A DNA stretch of 64,000 nucleotides from Paeniglutamicibacter sp. Y32M11 (GTDB lineage: Bacteria; Actinomycetota; Actinomycetes; Actinomycetales; Micrococcaceae), in NCBI RefSeq assembly GCF_019285735.1, contig NZ_CP079107.1, positions 124,001 to 188,000 of the forward strand, in the 5' to 3' direction. The notes below the pieces were generated by a model. The model did not search any database, was not told the DNA's origin, and saw nothing but the letters and a program-made list of their open reading frames with translations. Below, piece by piece: positions 51,246 to 59,927 of this stretch; position 1 is the first letter of the stretch, and every line of letters starts with the position of its first letter. A program made the translations under genes and the position numbers.

Positions 51246-51806
51246 ATGAAACCGGGAGAATACATCCTTCGCGACGAGCCCGTGCTCTGCAACGCGGAAC
51301 TCGAAACCCGAATCCTGAACCTGGTCAACCACGGGGACCGCCCCATTCAGGTTGGATCGCACTACCACTTTGCCGAGGTCAACCCGCAACTGGACCTGGA
51401 CCGGGTCGCAGCCCGAGGCTTCCGCCTGGATATCCCCGCTGGCACCGCCGTGCGCTTCGAGCCGGGGGACGCACGTACCGTGCACCTCGTCGAATTTGCC
51501 GGTCGCCGGCATGTCTACGGATTCCAGGACCGCGTAAACGGGCCGGTCGGTGAGACCATCCCCGCGAAGGATACCGAGGCGATCGGCGGCTCCGCCGGCA
51601 TCAACCCGGTCACCGAGGCCGAGCTCGTCGCCGACTACGACATCGACCTGCCCAACCTCGGCCGCGAGACCAAGGGTTTCCACACTGATTACGGTGTGGA
51701 CCCGGTTGATGAAACCCTGCCGCCACACCCCGACGAGGCCAGGCGCGCCACCGAGGAAAGCGAAGACACCGTGATCCAGGATCCTGAAGCGGAGGGCACC
51801 AAATGA
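51246..51806 (+). CDS. ureB: Urease beta subunit with C-terminal extension
   Basis: 186 residues. Residues 1-100 are canonical Ure[59 protein letters not shown] and [14 protein letters not shown]. About 80 extra acidic residues follow (from 103), including a stretch ending [21 protein letters not shown]. Usual UreB proteins are about 100-110 residues. The extension is in frame to a normal stop overlapping ureC by 4 bp, so it looks genuine and not a frameshift. Its role is unknown. Confidence 0.93.
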   Translation: MKPGEYILRDEPVLCNAELETRILNLVNHGDRPIQVGSHYHFAEVNPQLDLDRVAARGFRLDIPAGTAVRFEPGDARTVHLVEFAGRRHVYGFQDRVNGPVGETIPAKDTEAIGGSAGINPVTEAELVADYDIDLPNLGRETKGFHTDYGVDPVDETLPPHPDEARRATEESEDTVIQDPEAEGTK

Positions 51807-53515
51807 GCTTCGAGATGAGCCGCAAGCACTATACGGAGATGTACGGGCCCACCACCGGAGACGCCATTCGTCTGGCCGACACCGAGCTACTGGCCGAGAT
51901 CGAGCATGACTACACCAACTATGGCGACGAGGTCGTCTTTGGTGGCGGCAAGGTCATCCGCGACGGCATGGGCCAAAACGGTCAAATGACCCGCGACCAA
52001 GACATCCCCGATACCGTCATCACCAATGTGGTGGTGCTTGACTACACCGGGATCTACAAGGCCGACGTCGCATTGCGCGACGGCCACATCTTCAAGATCG
52101 GCAAGGCCGGGAACCCGGATATCACCAACGGGGTGAACATCACCATCGGCGCGGCCACCGACATCATCGCCGGTGAGCACAAAATCCTCACGGCGGGCGC
52201 CATCGACACCCACGTGCACTTCGTGAGCCCCGACCAGATCCCTGTGGCACTGGCCTCCGGGGTCACCACCATGATCGGCGGCGGCGCCGGACCTTCCGAC
52301 GCTTCCAAGGCCACCACCGTGACCCCCGGTCCCTGGCACATCTCCCGGATGCTGCAGGCCGTAGAAAACCTGCCGATGAACATCGGCTTCCTGGGCAAGG
52401 GACATGCCAGTGCGCGCGGCCCGCTCGCCGAGCAGATCCGTGCCGGTGCCATTGGCCTGAAGATCCACGAGGACTGGGGAGCAACCCACTCCTCCATCAA
52501 CGAGTCGCTGAAGATCGCCGACGAATTCGACGTGCAGGTCGCCATCCACGCCGACACCCTGAACGAGTGCGGCTTCGTGGAGGACACCATCGCCGCCATC
52601 GACGGCCGCGTCATTCACACCTTCCATACCGAAGGAGCAGGTGGTGGCCACGCCCCAGACATCATCCGCATGGCGGGGCTGCCCAACGTGTTGCCGGCCT
52701 CCACCAACCCCACCCTGCCGTACACGATCAACACCGTGGACGAACATCTGGACATGCTCATGGTGGCCCACCACCTCAACGCGGACATCCCCGAGGACGT
52801 GGCCTTTGCCGACTCGCGGATCCGCGCCGAGACCATTGCGGCCGAGGACGTCCTGCACGACATGGGTGTGTTCTCCATGACCTCCTCCGATTCCCAGGCC
52901 ATGGGCCGGGTCGGGGAGACCGTGCTGCGCACCTGGCAGGTCGCCGACGCCATGAAACGCCAACGCGGCAAGCTGGAGGGTGACCCGGAAGTCGGCGACA
53001 ACTTCCGGCTCAAGCGCTACATCTCGAAGTACACCATCAATCCGGCTATCGCCCACGGCATTGCCGATACCATCGGCAGCATCGAGGTGGGCAAGTTTGC
53101 CGACCTAGTGCTCTGGGACCCGGCGTTCTTCGGCGTGAAACCGGACATGGTCATCAAGGGCGGGCTGATCGTTCAATCGCTCATGGGAGATTCCAACGGA
53201 TCGATCCCCACCCCGCAACCGCGCACCCTGCGTGCCAACTTCGGAGCCCTGGGCACCGCGGTGCACGCCTCCTCCATTACCTTCCTGTCCCAGGCAGCCA
53301 TCGAGGAGGGCGTGCCCGAACGTCTGCGGCTGCGCAAGGTCATTCGGCCGGTTCATGGCATTAGGACAGTGACAAAGGCTGACCTGAAATTCAACGGGGA
53401 AACCCCGGACATCCAGGTTGACCCGCAGACCTACGTCGTCACCGTCGACGGGGTCGAGGCGACCTGCGAGCCCTCGACCGTGCTGCCCATGGCCCAGCGC
53501 TACTTCCTCTTCTAA
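51803..53515 (+). CDS. ureC: Urease alpha (catalytic) subunit
   Basis: 570 residues. Nickel ligands are all present: H137 and H139 (DTHVHF), carbamylated K220 ([10 protein letters not shown]), H249 (AIHADTLNE), H275 ([11 protein letters not shown]) and D363 ([10 protein letters not shown]). The flap histidine H323 and R339 (ADSRIR) are kept. However, the flap cysteine that normally precedes this histidine (MVCHHL) is alanine here: MVAHHL, codon GCC at 52766-52768. The enzyme should still fold and bind nickel. Overlaps ureB by 4 bp. Confidence 0.96.
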   Translation: MSFEMSRKHYTEMYGPTTGDAIRLADTELLAEIEHDYTNYGDEVVFGGGKVIRDGMGQNGQMTRDQDIPDTVITNVVVLDYTGIYKADVALRDGHIFKIGKAGNPDITNGVNITIGAATDIIAGEHKILTAGAIDTHVHFVSPDQIPVALASGVTTMIGGGAGPSDASKATTVTPGPWHISRMLQAVENLPMNIGFLGKGHASARGPLAEQIRAGAIGLKIHEDWGATHSSINESLKIADEFDVQVAIHADTLNECGFVEDTIAAIDGRVIHTFHTEGAGGGHAPDIIRMAGLPNVLPASTNPTLPYTINTVDEHLDMLMVAHHLNADIPEDVAFADSRIRAETIAAEDVLHDMGVFSMTSSDSQAMGRVGETVLRTWQVADAMKRQRGKLEGDPEVGDNFRLKRYISKYTINPAIAHGIADTIGSIEVGKFADLVLWDPAFFGVKPDMVIKGGLIVQSLMGDSNGSIPTPQPRTLRANFGALGTAVHASSITFLSQAAIEEGVPERLRLRKVIRPVHGIRTVTKADLKFNGETPDIQVDPQTYVVTVDGVEATCEPSTVLPMAQRYFLF

Positions 53516-53540
53516 AAACCGCAATTTCACAAGGAGTTTC

Positions 53541-54014
53541 ATGATTATCGAGCAGCTTATGGGGAACAAGCGTGATGTTCCCGCGGCCGAGCTGGCACAG
53601 CTGCATGAGGAAAAGGTTGTGCTGCCTTCCTCGGCCCTGGTCAAGCGAATCCAGCGCGTCACCACCGACCACGGGCGAGAGTTGGGCATCCGCCTGGCGC
53701 CCGGCGCCGACTTGGAAGATGGGGACATCCTGCTGCGCAATGAGAAGGAAATCATCACGATTTCCGTACTGCCCACCGACGTGTTGGTTATTGCCCCGGG
53801 CTCCATCTTCGAGATGGGGCAGGTGGCGCACGCGCTGGGCAACCGCCACCTCCAAGCCCAGTTCTTCGACACCGCCTCGGACTATGCCGCGGCGGTCATG
53901 GTGGTGCAATACGACCACACCGTGGAGGACTTCCTGAAGCACCACAACACGCCCTATCAGCGCCAGGAACGTGTGATGCCGGTGCCGTTCCGCCATGCCG
54001 AACACACCCACTAG
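53541..54014 (+). CDS. ureE: Urease accessory protein UreE (nickel chaperone)
   Basis: 157 residues; metallochaperone delivering nickel to UreG/UreC. N-terminal peptide-binding domain with VKRIQRVTTDHGRELGIRL and GDILLRNEKEIITISVLPTD, then the metal-binding domain with APGSIFEMGQVAHALGNRHL. It lacks a long His-rich tail; the end PFRHAEHTH has only three histidines. AAGGAG precedes the ATG. Confidence 0.92.
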   Translation: MIIEQLMGNKRDVPAAELAQLHEEKVVLPSSALVKRIQRVTTDHGRELGIRLAPGADLEDGDILLRNEKEIITISVLPTDVLVIAPGSIFEMGQVAHALGNRHLQAQFFDTASDYAAAVMVVQYDHTVEDFLKHHNTPYQRQERVMPVPFRHAEHTH

Positions 54015-54696
54015 CCCCACGGCGGGGCACCTGCTCACGCTGCTGCAACTCTCCGACTCGGCGCTGCCCACCGGCGCCTTCAGCCATTCGCTGGGATTGG
54101 AAAGCTACCTGGATACCCGGGCGGTGCACGACGAAGCCAGCTTCACGCTGTGGCTGGAGAGCTTCCTGACCCAGTCCCTGGCCTACACCGACGGACTGGC
54201 GGTCCGGCTGGCTCACGCGGCCGCCGGCGGAGCGGAGCTGGCGCGCATCGACGCGCTGGTAACGGCAGCGGCGGTGCCACGGCAGATCCGCGAGGCCGGG
54301 GTGAAGATGGGTGCACGCATGTTGCACGTGGCCACCAGCGTCTTTCCGACGCCAGAGCTGGAGGCTTACCGGCTGCAGGTTCAATCCGGGGCATGCTCCG
54401 GACACCCGGGCATTGCCTTTGCCCTGGGCGCGCGCGGTGCCGGTGCCCCGTGCGCCGACACCGTGGCGGCCTACCTGTTCTCCACGGTGACATCGTTAAC
54501 GCAGAACGCCATCCGTGGGATCCCCATCGGGCAGAATGCCGGGCAGCGGGTGCTGCGGGCCATGCATGCCCCGGTCCTGCAAACGGTAGAAATGATCTTC
54601 GGGCTGGAGCTCGACGACCTAGGGGCGGCGGCCCCTGGTCTGGAAATAGCGCAGATGCGCCACGAACACTTGCGCGCCCGCATGTTCATGTCCTAG
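53995..54696 (+). CDS. ureF: Urease accessory protein UreF
   Basis: 233 residues; all-helical GTPase-regulating factor of the UreDFG assembly complex. [20 protein letters not shown] is the UreF signature, followed by [10 protein letters not shown]-type ([15 protein letters not shown]) and [18 protein letters not shown]. The start overlaps the ureE 3' end by 20 bp, indicating translational coupling. Confidence 0.93.
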   Translation: MPNTPTSPTAGHLLTLLQLSDSALPTGAFSHSLGLESYLDTRAVHDEASFTLWLESFLTQSLAYTDGLAVRLAHAAAGGAELARIDALVTAAAVPRQIREAGVKMGARMLHVATSVFPTPELEAYRLQVQSGACSGHPGIAFALGARGAGAPCADTVAAYLFSTVTSLTQNAIRGIPIGQNAGQRVLRAMHAPVLQTVEMIFGLELDDLGAAAPGLEIAQMRHEHLRARMFMS

Positions 54697-54742
54697 GTGG
54701 ACGGAACGTGCGGAGCGAGCAACTTACGACAGAAGGAAGTGC

Positions 54743-55357
54743 ATGATGGAACCGATTTGTATTGGCATCGGAGGACCCGTGGGAGCGGGCAAGACCCAAC
54801 TCATCGAGCGGATTACCCGGCGGCTGAACGACGAGGTGTCGATGGCCGCAATCACCAATGACATCTACACCATCGAGGACGCCAAGATCCTCGCGGCCAA
54901 TGGTGTGCTGCCGTTGGATCGGATCGTGGGCATTGAGACCGGCGGCTGCCCACACACCGCGATCCGCGAGGACACCTCGATGAACTCCGCGGCGATCGAG
55001 GAGCTCAAGGCCAAGCACCCAGATCTACAGATCATCTTCGTCGAATCTGGGGGAGATAACCTCTCCGCCACGTTCTCCCCGGAGCTCGTTGACTTCTCCA
55101 TCTACATCATCGACGTGGCGCAGGGGGAAAAGATCCCGCGCAAGGCCGGTCAGGGCATGATCAAGTCCGACCTCTTCATCATCAACAAGACCGATCTGGC
55201 CCCCTACGTGGGAGCGGACCTCTCGGTCATGGAGCGGGACTCCAAGGAGTTCCGCGGCACCAAGCCCTTCTGCTTCACCAACCTCAAGACCGATGACGGA
55301 CTGGATACGGTCATTGATTGGCTTAAGCACGAGGTGCTGATGCTGGATCTGGGCTAG
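54743..55357 (+). CDS. ureG: Urease accessory GTPase UreG
   Basis: 204 residues. GTP-dependent nickel insertion. P-loop [38 protein letters not shown], the Cys-x-His nickel site in [18 protein letters not shown] and the [13 protein letters not shown] guanine specificity motif. AAGGAAG precedes the ATG. Confidence 0.95.
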   Translation: MMEPICIGIGGPVGAGKTQLIERITRRLNDEVSMAAITNDIYTIEDAKILAANGVLPLDRIVGIETGGCPHTAIREDTSMNSAAIEELKAKHPDLQIIFVESGGDNLSATFSPELVDFSIYIIDVAQGEKIPRKAGQGMIKSDLFIINKTDLAPYVGADLSVMERDSKEFRGTKPFCFTNLKTDDGLDTVIDWLKHEVLMLDLG

Positions 55358-55363
55358 ACGGGC

Positions 55364-56260
55364 ATGAAGGCAACGACGGGCGAACCCCCGGCGATCCGGG
55401 AACTGGGTCCCTCGCCCTTTGCCGGCACAAAACTCGTTGGCGAGCTGCGCCTGCGGGTGGGCAACCGTGCCGGTAAGGCGATTGCCACCCGGCAATACCA
55501 CCAGGGGGCACTGCGGATCCTGCGCCCGCACTACCTCGATGACACCGCCCAGGTCTGTTACACCATCGTGAACCCCGGTGGCGGGTACCTGGGCGGGGAT
55601 AACTACGGCATCGAGGTCACGGTCGACGAGGACGCCTCGTTGTTGTTGACCACTCAATCGGCCACCAAGGTCTACAAGACTCCCGGCAGCATCGCCCGCC
55701 AGGACATGGTGGTGCGGCTGGGACCGGGCGCGCTGCTCGAATACGTGCCAGATCAGCTCATTGCCTATCGCGGGGCCAGCTACCGGCAGTTCACGCGCGT
55801 GGATATGCACCAGGATTCCAGCCTGCTCTTCTGCGAGGTGCTCACCCCCGGCTGGAGTCCGGACGGGAAGCTGTTCCGCTACGACGAGGTACGGCTGCGC
55901 ACCGAGGTCTCGGTCGACGGGCGCATCGTGGTTCTCGATAACCTGCTGGTGCGCCCCGGAGCGGATTCGCTGGACTCGCTGCTCTTCCTGCAGGACTACA
56001 CACACGTGGGGATGTTGCTGGCCGTGGATGCAAACATTGGCCCCGGCGACGTCGAGCGCATTCGCGACCTTGCGTACAAGATCGGTGACGATCAGGGTAC
56101 CGATGTGCACCTGGGTATCAGCCAGGTGTCGGGTCCCGGCGTCGCGGTGCGGGCGCTGTCGAACTCCACCGAGGCCATCAATGCGGTCCTAATGGGCGTG
56201 ATTAACGATCTGCGCCACCACTTGCGGGGGCAAAAGCCGCTAAACCTGCGCAAATACTAG
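55364..56260 (+). CDS. ureD: Urease accessory protein UreD
   Basis: 298 residues; scaffold that binds apo-urease and, with UreF and UreG, directs nickel insertion. YTIVNPGGGYLGGDNYGIEV, TTQSATKVYKTPG and YVPDQLIAYRGASYRQ are the UreD landmarks. Starts 6 bp after ureG and closes the operon. No clear terminator follows; the 176-bp gap holds nothing else recognisable. Confidence 0.93.
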   Translation: MKATTGEPPAIRELGPSPFAGTKLVGELRLRVGNRAGKAIATRQYHQGALRILRPHYLDDTAQVCYTIVNPGGGYLGGDNYGIEVTVDEDASLLLTTQSATKVYKTPGSIARQDMVVRLGPGALLEYVPDQLIAYRGASYRQFTRVDMHQDSSLLFCEVLTPGWSPDGKLFRYDEVRLRTEVSVDGRIVVLDNLLVRPGADSLDSLLFLQDYTHVGMLLAVDANIGPGDVERIRDLAYKIGDDQGTDVHLGISQVSGPGVAVRALSNSTEAINAVLMGVINDLRHHLRGQKPLNLRKY

Positions 56261-56436
56261 GCTCTGCACTCCACTGTGATATCGATGCGCTGACCTCACA
56301 GTTGCCGAGAAAGCCTCGCATGTTGCGGCACTCTTGCCTACGGTCACCAGCTTTCGGTCGGCGCTGAGCCCGGCCAGGACCGCGCCCACCGCAACGATGT
56401 CACCTGCAACGATCAGAAAATCCTCCAGATATTGGT

Positions 56437-57243
56437 TCAGTTAGTTGGCATGCCGTAGTGGTCTGCGATTAGTTCCACGGTTTGTGCTTGGGAGCGACGC
56501 GAATATCCCTGAACCACCAACATCACCTCGTCGACTCCGGTTTGGGCATGGAGCTCCTCCAGGCCCGCTGCTACCTCGGCCGCGGTTCCATGAATTGCCC
56601 GATCGGTGTATTCCTCGATGATTGCTCGCTCTTGGCTAGTGGCCTGGAAGGCTGCCACTCCCTCGGGAGGAAGCAGGGAGAACGACTTGCGTTGGAACAT
56701 TCTCAGCATTGCCATGGCGGAGGAAGATGACTGGCGCCGCGCTTCGGCGGGATTCTCATCGGCAATCGCTCCGATGCTGACCAAGCTGTATGGCTCCGCG
56801 AGGTACCGTGACGGACGGAAGTTCTCACGGTAGATCCGCAGCGCATTCAAGACGTCGGCGCCGCCAAATTGCAGTGCGAAGGCGTACGGTCGACCGAGAC
56901 GGGCGGCAACCTGTGCGGAGTAGGTCGAGGAGCCCAAAATCCAGATGTCGGCGCTGGTTGCGGAGCGGGCAACACGGTTCTCATCGGCCTGCCATGGCCC
57001 CGGCACGGCGTGGACATCCTCGTAGGGGTGACCTTGCGGGAAGTTATTTTCCATGAATCCCAGCAGCTCGGCGATTTGCTCCGGAAACTCTTCGTTGGCC
57101 GTCTGGTTGCGGCGCAAGGCAGCCGCGGTGGCGCCGTCGGTGCCCGGAGCGCGTCCCAACCCGAGATCGATTCGCCCGGGGGCCAGGGCGTCGAGCATGC
57201 CCATTTGTTCGGCGACCACTAGGGGGACGTGGTTGGGCAGCAT
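56437..57243 (-). pseudogene. LLM-class flavin oxidoreductase lacking its N-terminus
   Basis: 268 residues. The visible part begins [20 protein letters not shown] and continues [15 protein letters not shown], which in full-length luciferase-like monooxygenases of this class lies about 75-80 residues from the start. An in-frame TAA sits two codons upstream (minus strand), so the first two strands and the early flavin contacts are missing. The remainder is intact to [11 protein letters not shown]. The upstream sequence changes abruptly to a CGNR zinc-finger remnant on the other strand. Probably non-functional. Confidence 0.8.
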
Positions 57244-57251
57244 GATCTTTT

Positions 57252-57362
57252 ATGGTGCGAACGCATGCGCGGCGGCAGTGGTGTTCGGAGCGCTGTGGCG
57301 CCAGACAGCGGGCCAATCGCGCCTACGCCCGCAAGCAGGAGAAGGCACCCGCCGCCGAATGA
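57252..57362 (+). pseudogene. C-terminal remnant of a CGNR zinc-finger regulator
   Basis: A 36-codon frame ending TGA encodes RRQWCSERCGARQRANRAY followed by a charged Lys/Ala tail. This matches the RRWCS..CGNRAKARR end of CGNR zinc-finger regulators; the rest of the domain, including the first Cys pair, is missing, and a stop lies just upstream in frame. It begins about 9 bp from the truncated end of the LLM gene. Confidence 0.65.
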
Positions 57363-57415
57363 CCTCAGCTGTGTCACCTCGACCGTCGGGCCGGCAGCTC
57401 CGGGATGCCGATACC

Positions 57416-58363
57416 TTAGCCGCGGGTGAAGCGGGTTCGATACGAGGTTGGGGTCGTGGCATAGGCCGCGATGAAGTTCTGACGGAAGGTGACCGCGCTG
57501 CCGAAACCGCAGGACTCCGCAATGCGAGAAATGCTCCAGCTGGTGGTTTCCAGAAGTTGGCGGGCGTCGTCGAGCCGCCGCCCGAGTACCCAGCGCGCCG
57601 GGGAGAGACCGGTGACTTCCCTAAATCTGCGGGTGAAGTTGCGCTTACTCATCGTGGCGTGAGCCGCCATGGCCTCCACCTCTAGGTCCTGATCCAGGTT
57701 CGCCTGCGCCCATTGAATGGTCCGGCCCAGTGGCCCGTCCAGCTCGGGGTCCGGCAATGGGCGGGCGATGTATTGCGCCTGCCCTCCTTCGCGGTGCGGG
57801 GCAATGACGATGCGTCGTGCCACTGCTGCCGCGGCCGCCGCGCCCAGGTGGGTGCGCACGATGTGCAGACAGGCGTCCAACGAGGAAGCGGTACCGGCCG
57901 AGGTGAGCACGTCGCCGTGGTCGATGTAAAGTGCGGAACTATCGAAATCCACGGCATGCGGCTTGGCGGCCAAGTCCTTGATCGCTTCCCAATGCGTCAC
58001 TGCCGTGCGCCCGTCAAGCACGCCGCTGCACGCCACCGGATAGGCACCCAAGCACAGCCCGGCGATGGAGGCCCCCCGTTCATGGGAATCTCGTACTAAG
58101 CGAAGCAGATTCTCGGACGGTTCCGGCAGGTGTGACAGCCAGGATGGGAGCACCACGAGGTCGGCATCGCGAACGATCTCGGGCCCGTAGACATCCCCGA
58201 TCACATACCCTTCGGCACTACGCACCGGCTGACCCGCCTCGCTGAAAACCCTCGCCTCCCAGTCCTCGGCGAGGCCAAGTCGAGATACCTCGCCGAAAAC
58301 GAGCAGCGGAGCTGCCAGATGGAACATGGTCATCCCATCGAAGGCGTGGATGGATATTTTCAC
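57416..58363 (-). CDS. GlxA-family transcriptional regulator (DJ-1/PfpI + AraC HTH)
   Basis: 315 residues: an N-terminal DJ-1/PfpI-like domain (ISIHAFDGMTMFHLAAPLLV ... GLCLGAYPVACSGVLDG with a nucleophile-elbow Cys, then TSAGTASSLDACLHIV) and a C-terminal double AraC helix-turn-helix (MAAHATMSKRNFTRRFREVT, CGFGSAVTFRQNF). GlxA regulators commonly control a linked amidase or hydrolase; here the divergent cysteine hydrolase is the obvious target. GTG 58363 is preferred over GTG 58405. Confidence 0.87.
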   Translation of the reverse strand: MKISIHAFDGMTMFHLAAPLLVFGEVSRLGLAEDWEARVFSEAGQPVRSAEGYVIGDVYGPEIVRDADLVVLPSWLSHLPEPSENLLRLVRDSHERGASIAGLCLGAYPVACSGVLDGRTAVTHWEAIKDLAAKPHAVDFDSSALYIDHGDVLTSAGTASSLDACLHIVRTHLGAAAAAAVARRIVIAPHREGGQAQYIARPLPDPELDGPLGRTIQWAQANLDQDLEVEAMAAHATMSKRNFTRRFREVTGLSPARWVLGRRLDDARQLLETTSWSISRIAESCGFGSAVTFRQNFIAAYATTPTSYRTRFTRG

Positions 58364-58470
58364 GTTGGCCCATTTCCATCGAAAGTGTGCATATACGCCA
58401 CTCACTGTAGCGCTCCGAAGGCTGGCAGGCTGGAATCATCAACCAAACCATCAAGGAAACGGGGACCACC

Positions 58471-59118
58471 ATGGCTGAAACGCGCCGCGCACTGATCGTC
58501 ATCGACGTACAAAACGACTACTTTGCCGAGGCAGGACCTCTGGCCATCCAATACCCGGATCGCTTCGAATCCCTGGCAAACATCACCCGCGCCATCGACC
58601 TTGCACATAAGCAGGGGATGCCGATCGTCTCCGTTCAGCACCAATACCCGGCAGGTGCGCCGGTGTTTGCGCAAGGCTCTGAGGGATGGAAGCTGCACCC
58701 GGAGATTGCCTCGCGCCGCACCGATTTGTGGAAGCATCTGGTGAAGAGCTATTCCAGCGTGTTCGCCGGCACCGACTTCGAGGCTTGGCTGCGGGAGAAC
58801 GAGATCGAGACCATCACCATCGTCGGCTACATGACCAACAACTGCGACCTCGCCACCGCGGTGGAGGCCGAACCGCGGGGCATCGCGGTGGAGCTGCTCG
58901 CCGATGCCAGCGGCGCAATCCACCTGGCCAACGAGGCCGGGACGGCCAGCGCACAGCAGGTGCATGAGACGCTGATGGTGCTATTGCAGTCCAGCATGGC
59001 CGCCGTGGCCAGCACCGATGACTGGGCACAGGCCGTTGCGGCGGGCACCGCACTTCCCAAGAGTGACCTGGGTACCTCCGCAGTCCAAGGCCGGGCGGCC
59101 TTCGCACCCGTCGTTTGA
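58471..59118 (+). CDS. Isochorismatase-family cysteine hydrolase
   Basis: 215 residues. Fold motifs: ALIVIDVQNDYFAEAGPLAI with the catalytic Asp, WKHLVKSYSSVFAGTDFEAW with Lys, and TIVGYMTNNCDLATAVEAEP where C119-type Cys is in NNCDLA. The last Lys-Asp-Cys set is complete. Could be a nicotinamidase-like, ureidoacrylate- or other amidase. Divergent from the GlxA-type gene. Ends before a palindromic terminator. Confidence 0.87.
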   Translation: MAETRRALIVIDVQNDYFAEAGPLAIQYPDRFESLANITRAIDLAHKQGMPIVSVQHQYPAGAPVFAQGSEGWKLHPEIASRRTDLWKHLVKSYSSVFAGTDFEAWLRENEIETITIVGYMTNNCDLATAVEAEPRGIAVELLADASGAIHLANEAGTASAQQVHETLMVLLQSSMAAVASTDDWAQAVAAGTALPKSDLGTSAVQGRAAFAPVV

Positions 59119-59136
59119 TCATTTCGGTTTGTGTCT

Positions 59137-59162
59137 TGGGGTCGTATCCGGATACGACCCCA
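59137..59162. terminator. 26-bp perfect palindrome between convergent genes
   Basis: TGGGGTCGTATCC followed at once by its exact reverse complement, 18 bp after the hydrolase stop. Without T-tracts, but its position between convergent genes suggests a terminator; a protein site is the alternative. Confidence 0.5.
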
Positions 59163-59234
59163 CGGTGTCCCCGCGTGTGCCTTCAAGAGGGCAGCAAGCC
59201 AACGCTAAAACGAAGTCATCAATCGGCCCGGTGC

Positions 59235-59927
59235 TCAGTCGGGGTTTGGGTGATTGATCTGCGCCAGTTCCAGCATGGTGTGGGCAACCGTAGAGAGTGC
59301 GGCACCATCATGCGAGGCGATCAGCACCGCGGCGCCGCTGGCTGCGCGGTCAGCCAGCAGTCCCATGATGGAAGACGTGGTCCCGGGGTCGAGTTGGGCC
59401 GTGGGCTCGTCGCAGATCAAAACGTCCGGTTCCAGCGCTAGGGCACGGGCCAGCATGGCGCGCTGCAATTGACCATCGGAAACCTGATGCGGATAACGCC
59501 ACAGGAGTGCCGGGTCCAGCTGCACCCATTCGGCCAGCTCGGCCAACTCCCGCTCATAACGTTGCGGTCGTGGGCGCAGCGAGCCGTCGCGGAAGGACAG
59601 CGGCGCGCAGATGAGGGCACCAAGGCGCAACCGTGGATCGGCCGCGGCCCTGGGGGACTGCAGCACCACACCCAAGGACCGGCGGATGTGGCGCGGAACC
59701 GGTGATCCAGGTCCATACTCCTGCTCGTGGATGATCACCGAGCCAGCATTCGCGGGGGTCATCAAGGCGGCTATGCGCAGCAACGTAGACTTGCCCGCGC
59801 CCGAAGGAGCGCCGAGCCCAACAATTTCCCCCGCAGCGACGCGCAGTGATAGCCCGTCAAGCAGCCTCCCGGAGTCCAGGTTGGCGCCCGGGTGACTGAA
59901 GGAAATCCCGCGCAATTCAAGGCTCAT
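59235..59927 (-). CDS. Peptide/nickel-type ABC transporter ATPase (DppF/NikE type)
   Basis: 230 residues. Walker A GAPSGAGKSTLLRIA, Walker B VLICDEPTAQLD, H-loop IASHDGAAL. The signature is VSDGQLQRA rather than LSGGQ, and Walker A starts GAPS rather than GESG. Its ATG overlaps the stop of the fused permease-ATPase gene by 4 bp. Last gene of the importer operon. Together with the fused gene's ATPase it makes the usual heterodimer. Confidence 0.88.
   Translation of the reverse strand: MSLELRGISFSHPGANLDSGRLLDGLSLRVAAGEIVGLGAPSGAGKSTLLRIAALMTPANAGSVIIHEQEYGPGSPVPRHIRRSLGVVLQSPRAAADPRLRLGALICAPLSFRDGSLRPRPQRYERELAELAEWVQLDPALLWRYPHQVSDGQLQRAMLARALALEPDVLICDEPTAQLDPGTTSSIMGLLADRAASGAAVLIASHDGAALSTVAHTMLELAQINHPNPD

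Noticed and set aside
51887-53056. 389-codon open frame antisense to ureC
   Set aside because: It mirrors the GC-rich third positions of ureC, has no motif and no ribosome-binding site. ureC is certain on the other strand.
55025-56110. 361-codon open frame antisense to ureG/ureD
   Set aside because: Shadow of the accessory genes, with His/Gln/Val-rich nonsense composition.
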